This document shows, one piece after another, positions 17,476 through 25,451 of a stretch of 64,000 nt of DNA (its first letter is position 1; each line of letters starts with the position of its first letter). Origin of the DNA: Arcobacter_B sp049472135 (lineage in GTDB: Bacteria; Campylobacterota; Campylobacteria; Campylobacterales; Arcobacteraceae); NCBI RefSeq assembly GCF_049472135.1, contig NZ_JBMOVV010000003.1, positions 186,001-250,000 on the forward strand, read 5' to 3'. A model generated the notes under the pieces. The model searched no databases. It was not told where the DNA came from and was given only the letters and a program-made list of their open reading frames with translations. Position numbers and translations under genes: made by a program.

Positions 17476-17883
17476 ATGAGAAGATTTTCACAAAAACATC
17501 ATAAAGAAGAGACGGAAATAAACTTAACTCCTATGCTAGATGTTGTTTTTATTATGCTTATATTTTTTATTGTTACAACATCTTTTGTAAAAGAAGCAGG
17601 TATCGAAGTAAATAGACCAAGTGCTGCATCAACTCAACAAAAAAGTGCTGCTAATATTCTAATTGCAATTAGAAATAACAATGAAATCTGGATTGATAAA
17701 AGAATGGTTGATATTAGATCAGTTAGAGCAAATATAGAAAAATTAAAAGCTACAAATACACAAAACTCTATTGTTATTCAATCAGATAGTGAGTCTAAAA
17801 CTGGAATTTTAGTACAAGTTATGGATCAAATTAGACTTGCTGGTATTTTTAACATCTCAATATCAACACTAAAAGAGAACTAA
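17476..17883 (+). CDS. exbD: ExbD energy-transducing subunit
   Basis: 135 residues with a short cytoplasmic tail, one membrane helix (about 20-40) and a periplasmic domain. INLTPMLDVVFIMLIFFIVT contains the conserved membrane aspartate (D in PMLDVVF) that carries protons in ExbD/TolR. It starts at the base after the exbB stop, consistent with translational coupling. Confidence 0.95.
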   Translation: MRRFSQKHHKEETEINLTPMLDVVFIMLIFFIVTTSFVKEAGIEVNRPSAASTQQKSAANILIAIRNNNEIWIDKRMVDIRSVRANIEKLKATNTQNSIVIQSDSESKTGILVQVMDQIRLAGIFNISISTLKEN

Positions 17884-17884
17884 A

Positions 17885-18499
17885 ATGAGACTATTTATAG
17901 CTCTTATTTTATCAATAGTTATAAGTGTTAGTATATTTTTTGCTATGCACTTAATGACTACTAGTAAAAACTCTAAACTTCAAGAGAAATCAGAAACTAG
18001 ACACTTAGTTTATCTAAGAGATAAAGATGAGACTAAAATTGAGAGAAAAGAGAGAGTAAAACCAAAAAAACCACCAGAAAAGAAGCCACCAAAAAAAATA
18101 AAAATTGAAACAAAAATAAATACACAAATTGATAAAAATATAAAAATAAAACCTTTTAAAGTTCAATCAAAACAAGTAGATATTTCAGCAATCTCTTCTT
18201 TAAGTGGTGCAAAAATTGAAATGAGTGCAGGATTAGTAGATGCAAATAGTTTAACTGCTATTTCAAAAGTCAATCCAAGATTTCCTAGACAAGCAAAAAT
18301 AAGAAAACAAAGTGGATATGTAAAGCTAGGATTTATTATAAATAAAGCAGGAAATGTAAGTGATGTAGAAATACTTGAATCAAGTCCAAAAGGTGTATTT
18401 GAAAGAAACTCAATTTATGCCATAAAAAAATGGAAGTTTAAAAGAAACGAGTTTGATAGAAATGCAACAATAACATTTAATTTTAGGTTGGAAAAATGA
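17885..18499 (+). CDS. tonB: TonB energy transducer
   Basis: 204 residues. A membrane anchor (about 3-24) is followed by a Lys/Pro-rich spacer (KPKKPPEKKPPKK, about 60-72) that spans the periplasm. The C-terminal TonB domain (about 125-204) has NPRFPRQAKIRKQSGYV, FIINKAGNVSDVEILESSP and AIKKWKF. Short TonB2-like form. It would contact the TonB box of receptors such as that at 25452. The stop overlaps the start of the TPR gene (ATGA). Confidence 0.95.
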   Translation: MRLFIALILSIVISVSIFFAMHLMTTSKNSKLQEKSETRHLVYLRDKDETKIERKERVKPKKPPEKKPPKKIKIETKINTQIDKNIKIKPFKVQSKQVDISAISSLSGAKIEMSAGLVDANSLTAISKVNPRFPRQAKIRKQSGYVKLGFIINKAGNVSDVEILESSPKGVFERNSIYAIKKWKFKRNEFDRNATITFNFRLEK

Positions 18500-19674
18500 A
18501 AAAGATAATCTTAATATTTTTAATGACAGTATCAATTTTAAATGCAAAAGATACTATAAAAGCAAATGATTTTAAAAATTTAGAAAATATAAATAAATTA
18601 ATAGAACAAAACAAATTAAAAGAAGCAAAATTATCTATTAAAAGTTTATTAAAAAAAGACGTAAATAATCTTACAAAATCATATACTCTTCAAGCCTTAG
18701 CAAACTTGAATTTAAAAAAAAGCAATTATAAAGAAGTTGCAAAAGCTTATGAAAAAATAGTTACTTACAATAGTTTAGAAAAAAATGATATTTTAAAAAT
18801 AAAATATTCCCTATCAAAAATATATTTTAGCTTAGAAAACTACCCTTCAAGTCTTAAATACTCATTTGAAATACTAAATTCAGAAATAGTTAAAAACAAA
18901 GAGATTTACGAAAATATAGCTTTAGCTTACTACTATAATAAACAATATTCAAAAAGTACTTCTTATACTAAAAAAGTTCTTGCTTTAACAAAAGGAAATA
19001 AAAATAAAGAGTCTTGGTATAGAATGCTTTATTCTTCATATGTGGAGAGTAAAAACTATAATTTAGCTATTGATACTTTAAAAGATATGACTAAAAGATA
19101 CGAAAAAAATGAAACTTATTGGATGCAACTTATTTCTTTATATGAAAAAACTAAACAAAAAAGAAAGTCACTAGCAACTTTAGAGTTTACATATAAAAAT
19201 AATATCATAAGCAAAGAACAAAATCTTTTATATTTAGTTAGTATTTTAAGTGATTATGGAATTTATAATAAAGCTGCAAAATATTTAGAAGAAGCCTTAA
19301 ACAACAATATAGTTAAAAGTAATCAAAAAAACTTTAATATTTTAATATCACTATATTTAAATGCAAAAAACTATGAAAAATCTATTGATTTGCTTGAAAA
19401 ATCACCTTATGCAAAAACTGATAAATATCAACTAATTCTTGGAAACATTTATTACAATCAAAATATTTTCAAAAAAGCTGTAAATGTTTTAGAAAGACAT
19501 ACTTTCAAAGAAAAATCTAAAGCTGATGGAAAAAGATATACTCTTTTAGCCTTAAGTTATTATGAGTTAGATGATAAATCAAGATTAACAAAATATCTAA
19601 AAAAAGCTTCAAAAAATAGATATGAAAAAAGAAGAGCTACAAATCTAGCAAAGGATTTAGGTTATAAAATCTAA
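18496..19674 (+). CDS. TPR-repeat periplasmic protein, last gene of TonB operon
   Basis: 392 residues with a signal peptide (about 1-17) and successive helical tetratricopeptide-like repeats across the rest. A TPR protein closes TonB2 operons in Vibrio and Shewanella (DUF3450-ttpC-exbB-exbD-tonB-TPR), and this gene has the same place. Its function is not defined by sequence; a protein-binding adaptor for the complex is likely. Two strong inverted repeats follow. Confidence 0.85.
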   Translation: MKKIILIFLMTVSILNAKDTIKANDFKNLENINKLIEQNKLKEAKLSIKSLLKKDVNNLTKSYTLQALANLNLKKSNYKEVAKAYEKIVTYNSLEKNDILKIKYSLSKIYFSLENYPSSLKYSFEILNSEIVKNKEIYENIALAYYYNKQYSKSTSYTKKVLALTKGNKNKESWYRMLYSSYVESKNYNLAIDTLKDMTKRYEKNETYWMQLISLYEKTKQKRKSLATLEFTYKNNIISKEQNLLYLVSILSDYGIYNKAAKYLEEALNNNIVKSNQKNFNILISLYLNAKNYEKSIDLLEKSPYAKTDKYQLILGNIYYNQNIFKKAVNVLERHTFKEKSKADGKRYTLLALSYYELDDKSRLTKYLKKASKNRYEKRRATNLAKDLGYKI

Positions 19675-19684
19675 GTCCTAATAT

Positions 19685-19738
19685 AAAATTTTTACTAAGT
19701 ATATGATCTTTATATTTCATATACGTACTAAAAATTTT
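19685..19738. repeat. Long interrupted inverted repeat after TPR gene
   Basis: AAAATTTTTA (19685-19694) pairs with TAAAAATTTT (19729-19738). Inside, GTATATGA (19699-19706) pairs with TCATATAC (19717-19724), separated by a symmetric 4x4 internal loop. This could be the first of two terminators. Confidence 0.5.
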
Positions 19739-19748
19739 TCATTTGTTC

Positions 19749-19782
19749 TAGTAGATTTAAATTTTCCAATTTAAATCTACTA
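19749..19782 (+). terminator. Perfect 15-bp hairpin ending the TonB operon
   Basis: TAGTAGATTTAAATT (19749-19763) and its exact complement (19768-19782) flank a TTCC loop and are followed by CTTTTAT. Good terminator geometry despite low GC. Confidence 0.7.
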
Positions 19783-19795
19783 CTTTTATCAAACC

Positions 19796-19812
19796 TTCTT
19801 GTCATGTCAAAG
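19796..19812 (+). promoter_or_regulatory. Shared iron-region motif, copy 2
   Basis: TTCTTGTCATGTCAAAG. The first 12 bases are identical to copies at 14737 and 27635 (minus). It lies about 63 bp before the DUF3649 start. A weaker Fur-like half-site (TAATTAC-A-ATTATCA, 19841-19855) follows. Confidence 0.6.
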
Positions 19813-19874
19813 ATTCATTAAGACAACACTCACTATTTATTAATTACAATTATCAAAATCATAAAAGGACAATC

Positions 19875-20180
19875 ATGTTTTTTCAAAATATATATAAACA
19901 TTTATCAACTCCTGAAAACAATGGAAAAAAAATAGGTTTATTTAGAAGCTTATGTTCAATTTTTGGAGGTCTTATATCAGCTTATTTAGGAATGACGCTT
20001 TTAATATTTCTAATACCAGGAAAACCTGGTGAGTCTATAATCGTTCCTTTAATGTTTAATACCTTTGTATGGGCATGTTTTGCTTTGTGGATTGTATTAG
20101 CACCTACAAAACTATCAGCACTACTTCGTTTTTTAATTCCATCACTAATATTTTCAATACTTTTATTCATTTTATTTTAG
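19875..20180 (+). CDS. DUF3649-like small membrane protein
   Basis: 101 residues with three hydrophobic segments (about 27-47, 55-72, 80-101) and the pattern FRSLCSIFGGLISAYLG, as in DUF3649 proteins annotated beside PepSY iron-reductase-like genes. AAAAGGAC precedes the ATG. It is followed after 9 bp by the PepSY gene, so the two are probably co-translated. Role unknown; presumed inner-membrane helper for iron handling. Confidence 0.75.
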   Translation: MFFQNIYKHLSTPENNGKKIGLFRSLCSIFGGLISAYLGMTLLIFLIPGKPGESIIVPLMFNTFVWACFALWIVLAPTKLSALLRFLIPSLIFSILLFILF

Positions 20181-20189
20181 GAAATTATA

Positions 20190-21761
20190 ATGTCATCAGA
20201 AAAATCAAAACTATTTAAACAAAGACTTTTTAGAGTTCACTCAGCAGTAGGTATAAGTGTTTCACTACTTTTATATCTATCAGTTTTTTTTGGAATTTTT
20301 GCAATAATGCTTCCATATATTCAAGTTTGGGAGAAACCTTCAAGACATTTTGCAGCAGCCGATATTACAAAAATTGATTATTCAGCAATGATTGATCCTA
20401 TCATATCTAATCCTGATTTCCCAAAAAACAACATTATTATAAAACTTCCAGGAGATATGAATGACCCCGCTTTAAAAATCTCTCATAAATTCACAGAAGA
20501 AACTGTTTTTAATCCAACTACACAAGAAAAGATTAATCATGAGGGAGATAAATCCCAACTTGCAAGATTTTTAAATGGTATGCATTATGGACATCCGTTA
20601 AAAAATGTGGGGTATACAATCTTTGGTTTTATGGCTGTTGCTGTAATGTTTCTAATAATTGGTGGTTTACTATTAGTAAATGTATTCAAATATAAAAGCA
20701 ATGGAAAAAATCAGCAAAGTAAGTTCTCTTTATATCATAGAAAGATTTTCACTTGGGCTTTCCCTCCTTTTATAATCATTACTTTAACAGGAGCATTAAT
20801 GTGTATAGGATATAGCGGTTCAGGAGCTATGACATATATAGCTTCAAAGGGTGAGACTTATAATATTGAAAGAATAACAGCACCTGTTCTACTTCAAAAA
20901 GAAAAACCAATAGAGAAAAAAAATGATAATGTACCAATGCTTCCAATAAGTGAATTAATCAAAAAAGCACAAGAAATAAATCCGAATGTAAACTTAGAAG
21001 AAATAAAACTTATAAATTGGAAAGACTCAAGTGCAAGAATCAAACTTGAGGGTTACAACTCAAATTATCCATTTTTAAATGGAGTATTTAACAAACCTAC
21101 TTTAACACTAAGTGCTGTTGATGGAAGTGTAATATCAAATGTAAAAGTTATGGATAGACATTGGAGCGTTTTAGTAGCAGATGCAACTTATTTTTTACAT
21201 CTTCTTTTTGGTGTTGATTTTACTATTAGAATTCTTATTGCATTTATAATGCTAGCTTCTGCACTTGCTCTTGGATTTGGTGTTATGCTTTGGTGTGAGA
21301 AAAAAGCAAAAAAGTTTGAAGATAAAATTCCTTTTTATCATGGAATGGGAAAACTAAGTCTTGCAATAATGATTGGTGTAATTCCAGCAACTGCTCTTAT
21401 TTTCAATCTACAATGGCTTTTACCTATAAACTTAGAAGATAGAATTATTTGGCAACAAGGCTTATTTTTTAATATGTGGTTACTTGCTTTACTTTATAGT
21501 TTTTATGAAATAAACTCTTATAAAGCAGCTAAAAATATGCTTTTAGTAAGTGGAGTACTATTTATTTGTGCTCCACTTATACATACTACAAACTCTGGTT
21601 ATTCACCTATTGAGCTATACACTCAAAAAATGAATATTATATTAAATGTAGATATTGCACTATTTTTATTAGGAAGTACTCTTATTTTCATATCAAAAAA
21701 ACTTCCAAATAAAAGAGAAGATGCAAAACTATTTTGGAACAAAAACACAAAAAAGGCTTAA
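20190..21761 (+). CDS. PepSY-associated membrane protein (PiuB/iron-reductase type)
   Basis: 523 residues with at least seven membrane helices, starting with RVHSAVGISVSLLLY. Histidines sit in helices in the usual PiuB pattern (RVHS, MHYGHP, LYHRK, DRHWSV, YFLHLLFG), consistent with haem or metal binding. A soluble PepSY-like domain lies between helices (about 225-325). Family members accompany TonB siderophore receptors and are proposed to reduce ferric siderophores in the periplasm. The Fur-like signal and receptor nearby agree. Substrate cannot be told from sequence. Confidence 0.85.
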   Translation: MSSEKSKLFKQRLFRVHSAVGISVSLLLYLSVFFGIFAIMLPYIQVWEKPSRHFAAADITKIDYSAMIDPIISNPDFPKNNIIIKLPGDMNDPALKISHKFTEETVFNPTTQEKINHEGDKSQLARFLNGMHYGHPLKNVGYTIFGFMAVAVMFLIIGGLLLVNVFKYKSNGKNQQSKFSLYHRKIFTWAFPPFIIITLTGALMCIGYSGSGAMTYIASKGETYNIERITAPVLLQKEKPIEKKNDNVPMLPISELIKKAQEINPNVNLEEIKLINWKDSSARIKLEGYNSNYPFLNGVFNKPTLTLSAVDGSVISNVKVMDRHWSVLVADATYFLHLLFGVDFTIRILIAFIMLASALALGFGVMLWCEKKAKKFEDKIPFYHGMGKLSLAIMIGVIPATALIFNLQWLLPINLEDRIIWQQGLFFNMWLLALLYSFYEINSYKAAKNMLLVSGVLFICAPLIHTTNSGYSPIELYTQKMNIILNVDIALFLLGSTLIFISKKLPNKREDAKLFWNKNTKKA

Positions 21762-21763
21762 CA

Positions 21764-22261
21764 ATGAACAAAAAAAACTTTTTATATTTTATACTTTTAT
21801 TATTACCTACATTAATTTATGCACATGAATTAATACTTAATGTTAAAGACAATCAAGATAATACGATTACGGTTGAAGGACTTTTTGATACAGGAGAGTT
21901 AACACCTGAAGCACAAGTAAGATTAGAGGCTTTAGCAACAGGTGAGGTTTTATACAAAGAAAGATTACCTCAAACAAGCAAACTTATAATAAAAATACCA
22001 AATGAACCTTATCAAATTGTACTTGATGGAGGTCCACACTTTCAAGAAGTAAAAAAAGGAATTGCTCCTAAAAATGGCTTTACAAAAAATACAAACAAAA
22101 GTGAAAATAGTAAATTATCAAAATCAAGAGATGATGACGATGAGTATAGTACTGCTTTAATAGTAACAATTAGTTTAGCTTTTTTACTTTTATTTGCAAC
22201 AATTATTGTAAGTATGAGAAATACAAATAAACTAATGACTCAATTAAAAAACAAGCAATAA
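21764..22261 (+). CDS. Periplasmic domain protein with C-terminal membrane anchor
   Basis: Start chosen at 21764, where AAAAGG is well placed and the ORF opens with a signal peptide (MNKKNFLYFILLLLPTLIYA). An upstream ATG overlaps the PepSY gene. The mature part is a ~95-residue domain beginning HELILNV, then an acidic linker (SRDDDDEYS) and one membrane helix near the C terminus. Architecture resembles periplasmic metal-transport accessory proteins, but I do not recognise the family. It ends 1 bp from the convergent response-regulator gene. Confidence 0.75.
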   Translation: MNKKNFLYFILLLLPTLIYAHELILNVKDNQDNTITVEGLFDTGELTPEAQVRLEALATGEVLYKERLPQTSKLIIKIPNEPYQIVLDGGPHFQEVKKGIAPKNGFTKNTNKSENSKLSKSRDDDDEYSTALIVTISLAFLLLFATIIVSMRNTNKLMTQLKNKQ

Positions 22262-22262
22262 A

Positions 22263-22946
22263 CTAAGGATTAAACATATATCCAATCTTTGATAAGTTCT
22301 TTACCATATAATTTGAAGGAAGTTTTTTTCTTAAACTTTTAACAAGTGTTCGTAAAGAGCTATCTGTCATGATATTATCTTTCCAAACTACATCTTGGAT
22401 TTGTTCATATCTTACTACATTTGGTCTATTTTCATATAAAAGCTTTAAAAAGTCTGCTTCATATTTTGTCAATTTTATTTGATTATTATCATATTTTACA
22501 AAAGAGTTTTTCAAGTCAAATTTACAAGTTGAACTAAGAGAAATTAAATCTGAGTTTTCTTCATATATCTCTTTTGCACATTGAAGTAATATAGGATAAA
22601 AGGTCTCATGATCTACTGGTTTTATTAGATATTTTACTAAACCTAAGTCTATGGCATCTAATAAATACTCTTTTGTAGAATAAGCACTTAATACTATAAA
22701 CTTCGTCTTTTTATCTTTTTTTCTAATATCTCTAATTAGTTCTAAACCATTCATATCAGATAGTTCTATATCACTTATAACTATATCAGGTTTTTCTTTT
22801 TCTATTAAACTTAATGCTTCTTTTGCATTAGTAGCTTCCAATACAGTTGCAAACAATCTTTTAAGATAAAAAACTTGATTTTCTCTTATTAAATCTTCAT
22901 CTTCAATACAAAGGATTTTTATATTTTTGTACTTTTTTTCAATCAT
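22263..22946 (-). CDS. OmpR-family response regulator of the iron region
   Basis: Receiver domain with phosphoacceptor D59 (VISDIELS) and lysine K105 (LIKPVD), followed by a winged-helix DNA-binding domain (LTKYEADFLKLLYENRP to KIGYMF). An upstream ATG at 23009 would add 21 residues rich in Ile (MIIIIVFIL), unlikely on a soluble regulator, so 22946 is preferred. Neither start has a good ribosome site. TATAAT lies just before 22946, so the message may be leaderless. A Fur-like box lies at 22985-22999. The kinase at 23670 is the likely partner. Candidate reader of the shared 12-bp motif. Confidence 0.88.
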   Translation of the reverse strand: MIEKKYKNIKILCIEDEDLIRENQVFYLKRLFATVLEATNAKEALSLIEKEKPDIVISDIELSDMNGLELIRDIRKKDKKTKFIVLSAYSTKEYLLDAIDLGLVKYLIKPVDHETFYPILLQCAKEIYEENSDLISLSSTCKFDLKNSFVKYDNNQIKLTKYEADFLKLLYENRPNVVRYEQIQDVVWKDNIMTDSSLRTLVKSLRKKLPSNYMVKNLSKIGYMFNP

Positions 22947-22984
22947 TTTGATATTATACAACTTTTTTAAAATAAATACAATTA

Positions 22985-22999
22985 TGATAATCATTTTTA
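22985..22999. promoter_or_regulatory. Fur-like box in divergent promoter region
   Basis: TGATAATCATTTTTA matches about 12 of 14 positions of the 7-1-7 Fur core, with a perfect left half. It lies between the response regulator and the divergent transposase-derived gene. Confidence 0.5.
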
Positions 23000-23030
23000 T
23001 ATTGCTCATTTTTTTCTCACTTTTTTTTTA

Positions 23031-23036
23031 TATACT
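23031..23036 (+). promoter_or_regulatory. -10 element giving a probable leaderless mRNA
   Basis: TATACT ends 6 bp before the ATG at 23043, so transcription would start at or beside the A of the start codon. No ribosome site is present. Confidence 0.45.
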
Positions 23037-23042
23037 TTCTTC

Positions 23043-23657
23043 ATGTTAAATATAGAGAAAACAAATATTCAAATAAAAAATGCAAAAATAAAAAGTCATA
23101 ATATTGCTATGATTTGTTACTATTTTAGTAAAGATTATACAGCAATTCAAACTGCTTCATTAATTGGTTGTAGCAGACAAACGGTCAATCATTACTACAA
23201 AATATTTAGAACAAAGATTTTAGAACAAAATAATTTAGAGAATTTTAGAAAGAATAAGTTTTTAGAAAATCAAAATCTTTTAGAGATAAAACATATAAAT
23301 ATATATAAACATAATATTTTTTATATTCAAACTATATATGGTGTTTTTGTACTAAACAATCAAAATAATATAGATTTAAAATTAAAAGATTTTATCAAAG
23401 ATAATTTAGAAGTTTCCCTTCCAAAACACAAAAAAGCCAATTGTGCAAGAGTTTTACATAGTAAACAAAATGACACATATCTTATTTCTGCATATTTAAA
23501 ATCAGATAACATCCTAGAAGAGTTTCTTCTTAGTAGATTAAAAAAATTTAGAGGTATAAATAAAAACAATTTTTATTCACACCTAAATGAATCAATATTT
23601 AGATACAACAATAAAAACAAGAATCTTTATACAAAAATTTTAGAAACTCTGAATTAG
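23043..23657 (+). CDS. IS1595-transposase-derived HTH protein, catalytic core lost
   Basis: 204 residues. The N-terminal helix-turn-helix (about 30-60: YTAIQTASLIGCSRQTVNHYYKIF) looks like the transposase DNA-binding domain. The C terminus (LSRLKKFRGINKNNFYSHL, then NESIFRYNN) matches the end of ISXO2/IS1595 transposases (K..hG..kk.lq.YlnEf.fRfN). The middle is only ~100 residues and lacks the DDE catalytic residues and the zinc ribbon. No inverted repeats flank it. An intact frame with its own promoter between a response regulator and a histidine kinase suggests recruitment as a regulator; a decaying IS remnant is the alternative. Confidence 0.6.
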   Translation: MLNIEKTNIQIKNAKIKSHNIAMICYYFSKDYTAIQTASLIGCSRQTVNHYYKIFRTKILEQNNLENFRKNKFLENQNLLEIKHINIYKHNIFYIQTIYGVFVLNNQNNIDLKLKDFIKDNLEVSLPKHKKANCARVLHSKQNDTYLISAYLKSDNILEEFLLSRLKKFRGINKNNFYSHLNESIFRYNNKNKNLYTKILETLN

Positions 23658-23671
23658 AGTCTCTAAAATTT
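23635..23671. terminator. Bidirectional hairpin over two stop codons
   Basis: AAATTTTAGA (23635-23644) pairs with TCTAAAATTT (23662-23671), and ACTCT/AGAGT inside add five pairs after one mismatch, around a 5-nt loop. It contains the stop codons of both convergent genes. Confidence 0.75.
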
Positions 23672-25382
23672 AGATTATGATTTTAAAACAAGCACCATTT
23701 TTTGTATTTGATACTTTTATATCTCCTTTAAAATGCTCTTTTATAATAAGTCTAGACATATAAAGACCTATTCCACTTCCCCTTTGTTTTGTAGTAAAGT
23801 AAGCATCAAATACCTCATCAAGATTTTCAAGTTCTATTCCTCCTGCGTTATCACAAACTTCTGTAATCAGTTTATTTTTTTGCTTCTGAATAGTTATGTG
23901 AATTTTGCAAATCTCTTGTTTATTTTGAATAAATTTATCTATACTATTTGTTAAAAAATTCAATATAACTTGTGCAAATTCATTTTCATAACCTAAAATA
24001 TTTATCTCTTCTTTTAAATCTAAGTCAATGATGATATTTCTTTTTTGCAAAGTAGGAGTTAAAATATTTATAGCCAGACTACAAGCATTTTTTACACTAA
24101 ACTCTTGCATTTGTTTTTCAACTTGATAAAAATCTCTAAAATCATCTATTGTCTTACTCATAAACTTTATTTGAGAATTTGACTCTTTTATTTTTTTTAC
24201 AAAGAAATCCTTATCAAATTCAGAATTCTCACTTGACATTTGTAAATTCATATTTATATAGCTTAAGTGCATCAAAGGTTGTCTCCATTGATGAGCAATG
24301 TTATTTATCATCTCTCCTATTGAAGCTAATTTACTTTTATGTATTAACATTTTTTCTTGTTCATTCTGTTTTTTCACTAAATTTTTAAGCATAAAAGCTA
24401 ATGCAAAACTAAATATTAAAGACTCCAAAGGTGCTGCAATATGAATAGTATAAATTCCACTTAAGGGGATTAAATCATATTCATATGAAAAAACAAAAAC
24501 AAAAAGAGTAAACCATCCTATTGTATAAAACAAAGCTTCTTTCTTACCTTTTGACAAAGCGATAATACCTGCTAAACATGGAACTAAAAAAGATATATAA
24601 AAATCAATATATTCATATAAAATTGAGTATTTAAAAATCAATATAAGTAAGATATCTAAAGCATTTATTAATACAAAGAAACTCAATATATGATTTACAA
24701 TTGGCATTATTCTTTTTGCGTCTAATATCTCTTTGGCAAATAAAAAAGTAAACATAAAAGCTGCTGTTTCAAAAATATCAACAAAAGCTTGTGGTGTTTG
24801 TTTAGGATATGGTTGGAAACTAAAATATACGAAACCAATTAATGATAATAAAACAAAAAGTTGCATACAGGAATAATATAAAAAACAAACTCTACTTGTT
24901 GAAAAATATATTACTAAATAATATAAAAAAGCAGAAAATATAATCCCATAAGCCAAGCCATATAAAATACCTTCAAAAGGAAGTATATACTTATACTCAA
25001 AAGAAGAAATCACATTAAATCTAAACTCTGGTTTTTTAGCCTCAAAATAAGAGTATTTAAAATAGAGATTTTTAGGAGTTGAAGAGTCTAATCTTATGAC
25101 TTTCATTTGATTTTCATTTTTATAAGAAATATTTGTACTTACTAAAGATTCTTTATCATCAAAAATAGTTAAATAGTAGACTTTATTTAGTAAAGTATTT
25201 TTATTAACACCTAATTTAATTGTAAAATCTTTTAACTTCTTATTTTTATACTCTTTATAAGTTATATTCTTAAATCCTTCATCATCATAGAGAATTTTAA
25301 AACTATTGATATTTTCATATTTATTAATATCAGAAGCAAAGAGATTTGAGAGAAACAGTATAAAAAAAACAAGTAATTTCAT
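23670..25382 (-). CDS. 7TMR-DISM sensor histidine kinase
   Basis: 570 residues. Signal peptide, periplasmic 7TMR-DISMED2-type beta domain (about 17-120), seven membrane helices (about 130-325), then a HisKA-like helix with H364 (NNIAHQWRQPL) and a HATPase domain with N box (NFLTNSID), VCDNAGGIE and GSGIGLYMS. Probable partner of the response regulator at 22263. The 7TMR-DISM sensor part suggests recognition of a small periplasmic ligand. It is downstream of the siderophore receptor gene but separated by a strong terminator. AAGGAT upstream of the ATG is 11 nt away. Confidence 0.9.
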   Translation of the reverse strand: MKLLVFFILFLSNLFASDINKYENINSFKILYDDEGFKNITYKEYKNKKLKDFTIKLGVNKNTLLNKVYYLTIFDDKESLVSTNISYKNENQMKVIRLDSSTPKNLYFKYSYFEAKKPEFRFNVISSFEYKYILPFEGILYGLAYGIIFSAFLYYLVIYFSTSRVCFLYYSCMQLFVLLSLIGFVYFSFQPYPKQTPQAFVDIFETAAFMFTFLFAKEILDAKRIMPIVNHILSFFVLINALDILLILIFKYSILYEYIDFYISFLVPCLAGIIALSKGKKEALFYTIGWFTLFVFVFSYEYDLIPLSGIYTIHIAAPLESLIFSFALAFMLKNLVKKQNEQEKMLIHKSKLASIGEMINNIAHQWRQPLMHLSYINMNLQMSSENSEFDKDFFVKKIKESNSQIKFMSKTIDDFRDFYQVEKQMQEFSVKNACSLAINILTPTLQKRNIIIDLDLKEEINILGYENEFAQVILNFLTNSIDKFIQNKQEICKIHITIQKQKNKLITEVCDNAGGIELENLDEVFDAYFTTKQRGSGIGLYMSRLIIKEHFKGDIKVSNTKNGACFKIII

Positions 25383-25413
25383 TAAGTAGGTTATCCTTAT
25401 AAGAGTTATTTAT

Positions 25414-25444
25414 AAAATGTAAAGTGAAATCCACTTTACATTTT
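25414..25444 (-). terminator. Terminator after the siderophore receptor gene
   Basis: AAAATGTAAAGTG (25414-25426) and its exact complement (25432-25444) form a 13-bp stem around a 5-nt loop, just beyond the receptor stop and before the kinase gene. Confidence 0.8.
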
Positions 25445-25451
25445 GATGAGT

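Noticed and set aside
22947..23009. Upstream start of the iron-region response regulator
   Set aside because: It would add an Ile-rich hydrophobic segment to a soluble receiver and overlap a Fur-like box; the family normally starts a few residues before the first strand.
23043..23657. Active insertion sequence
   Set aside because: No DDE residues, no flanking inverted repeats and no target duplication could be seen.
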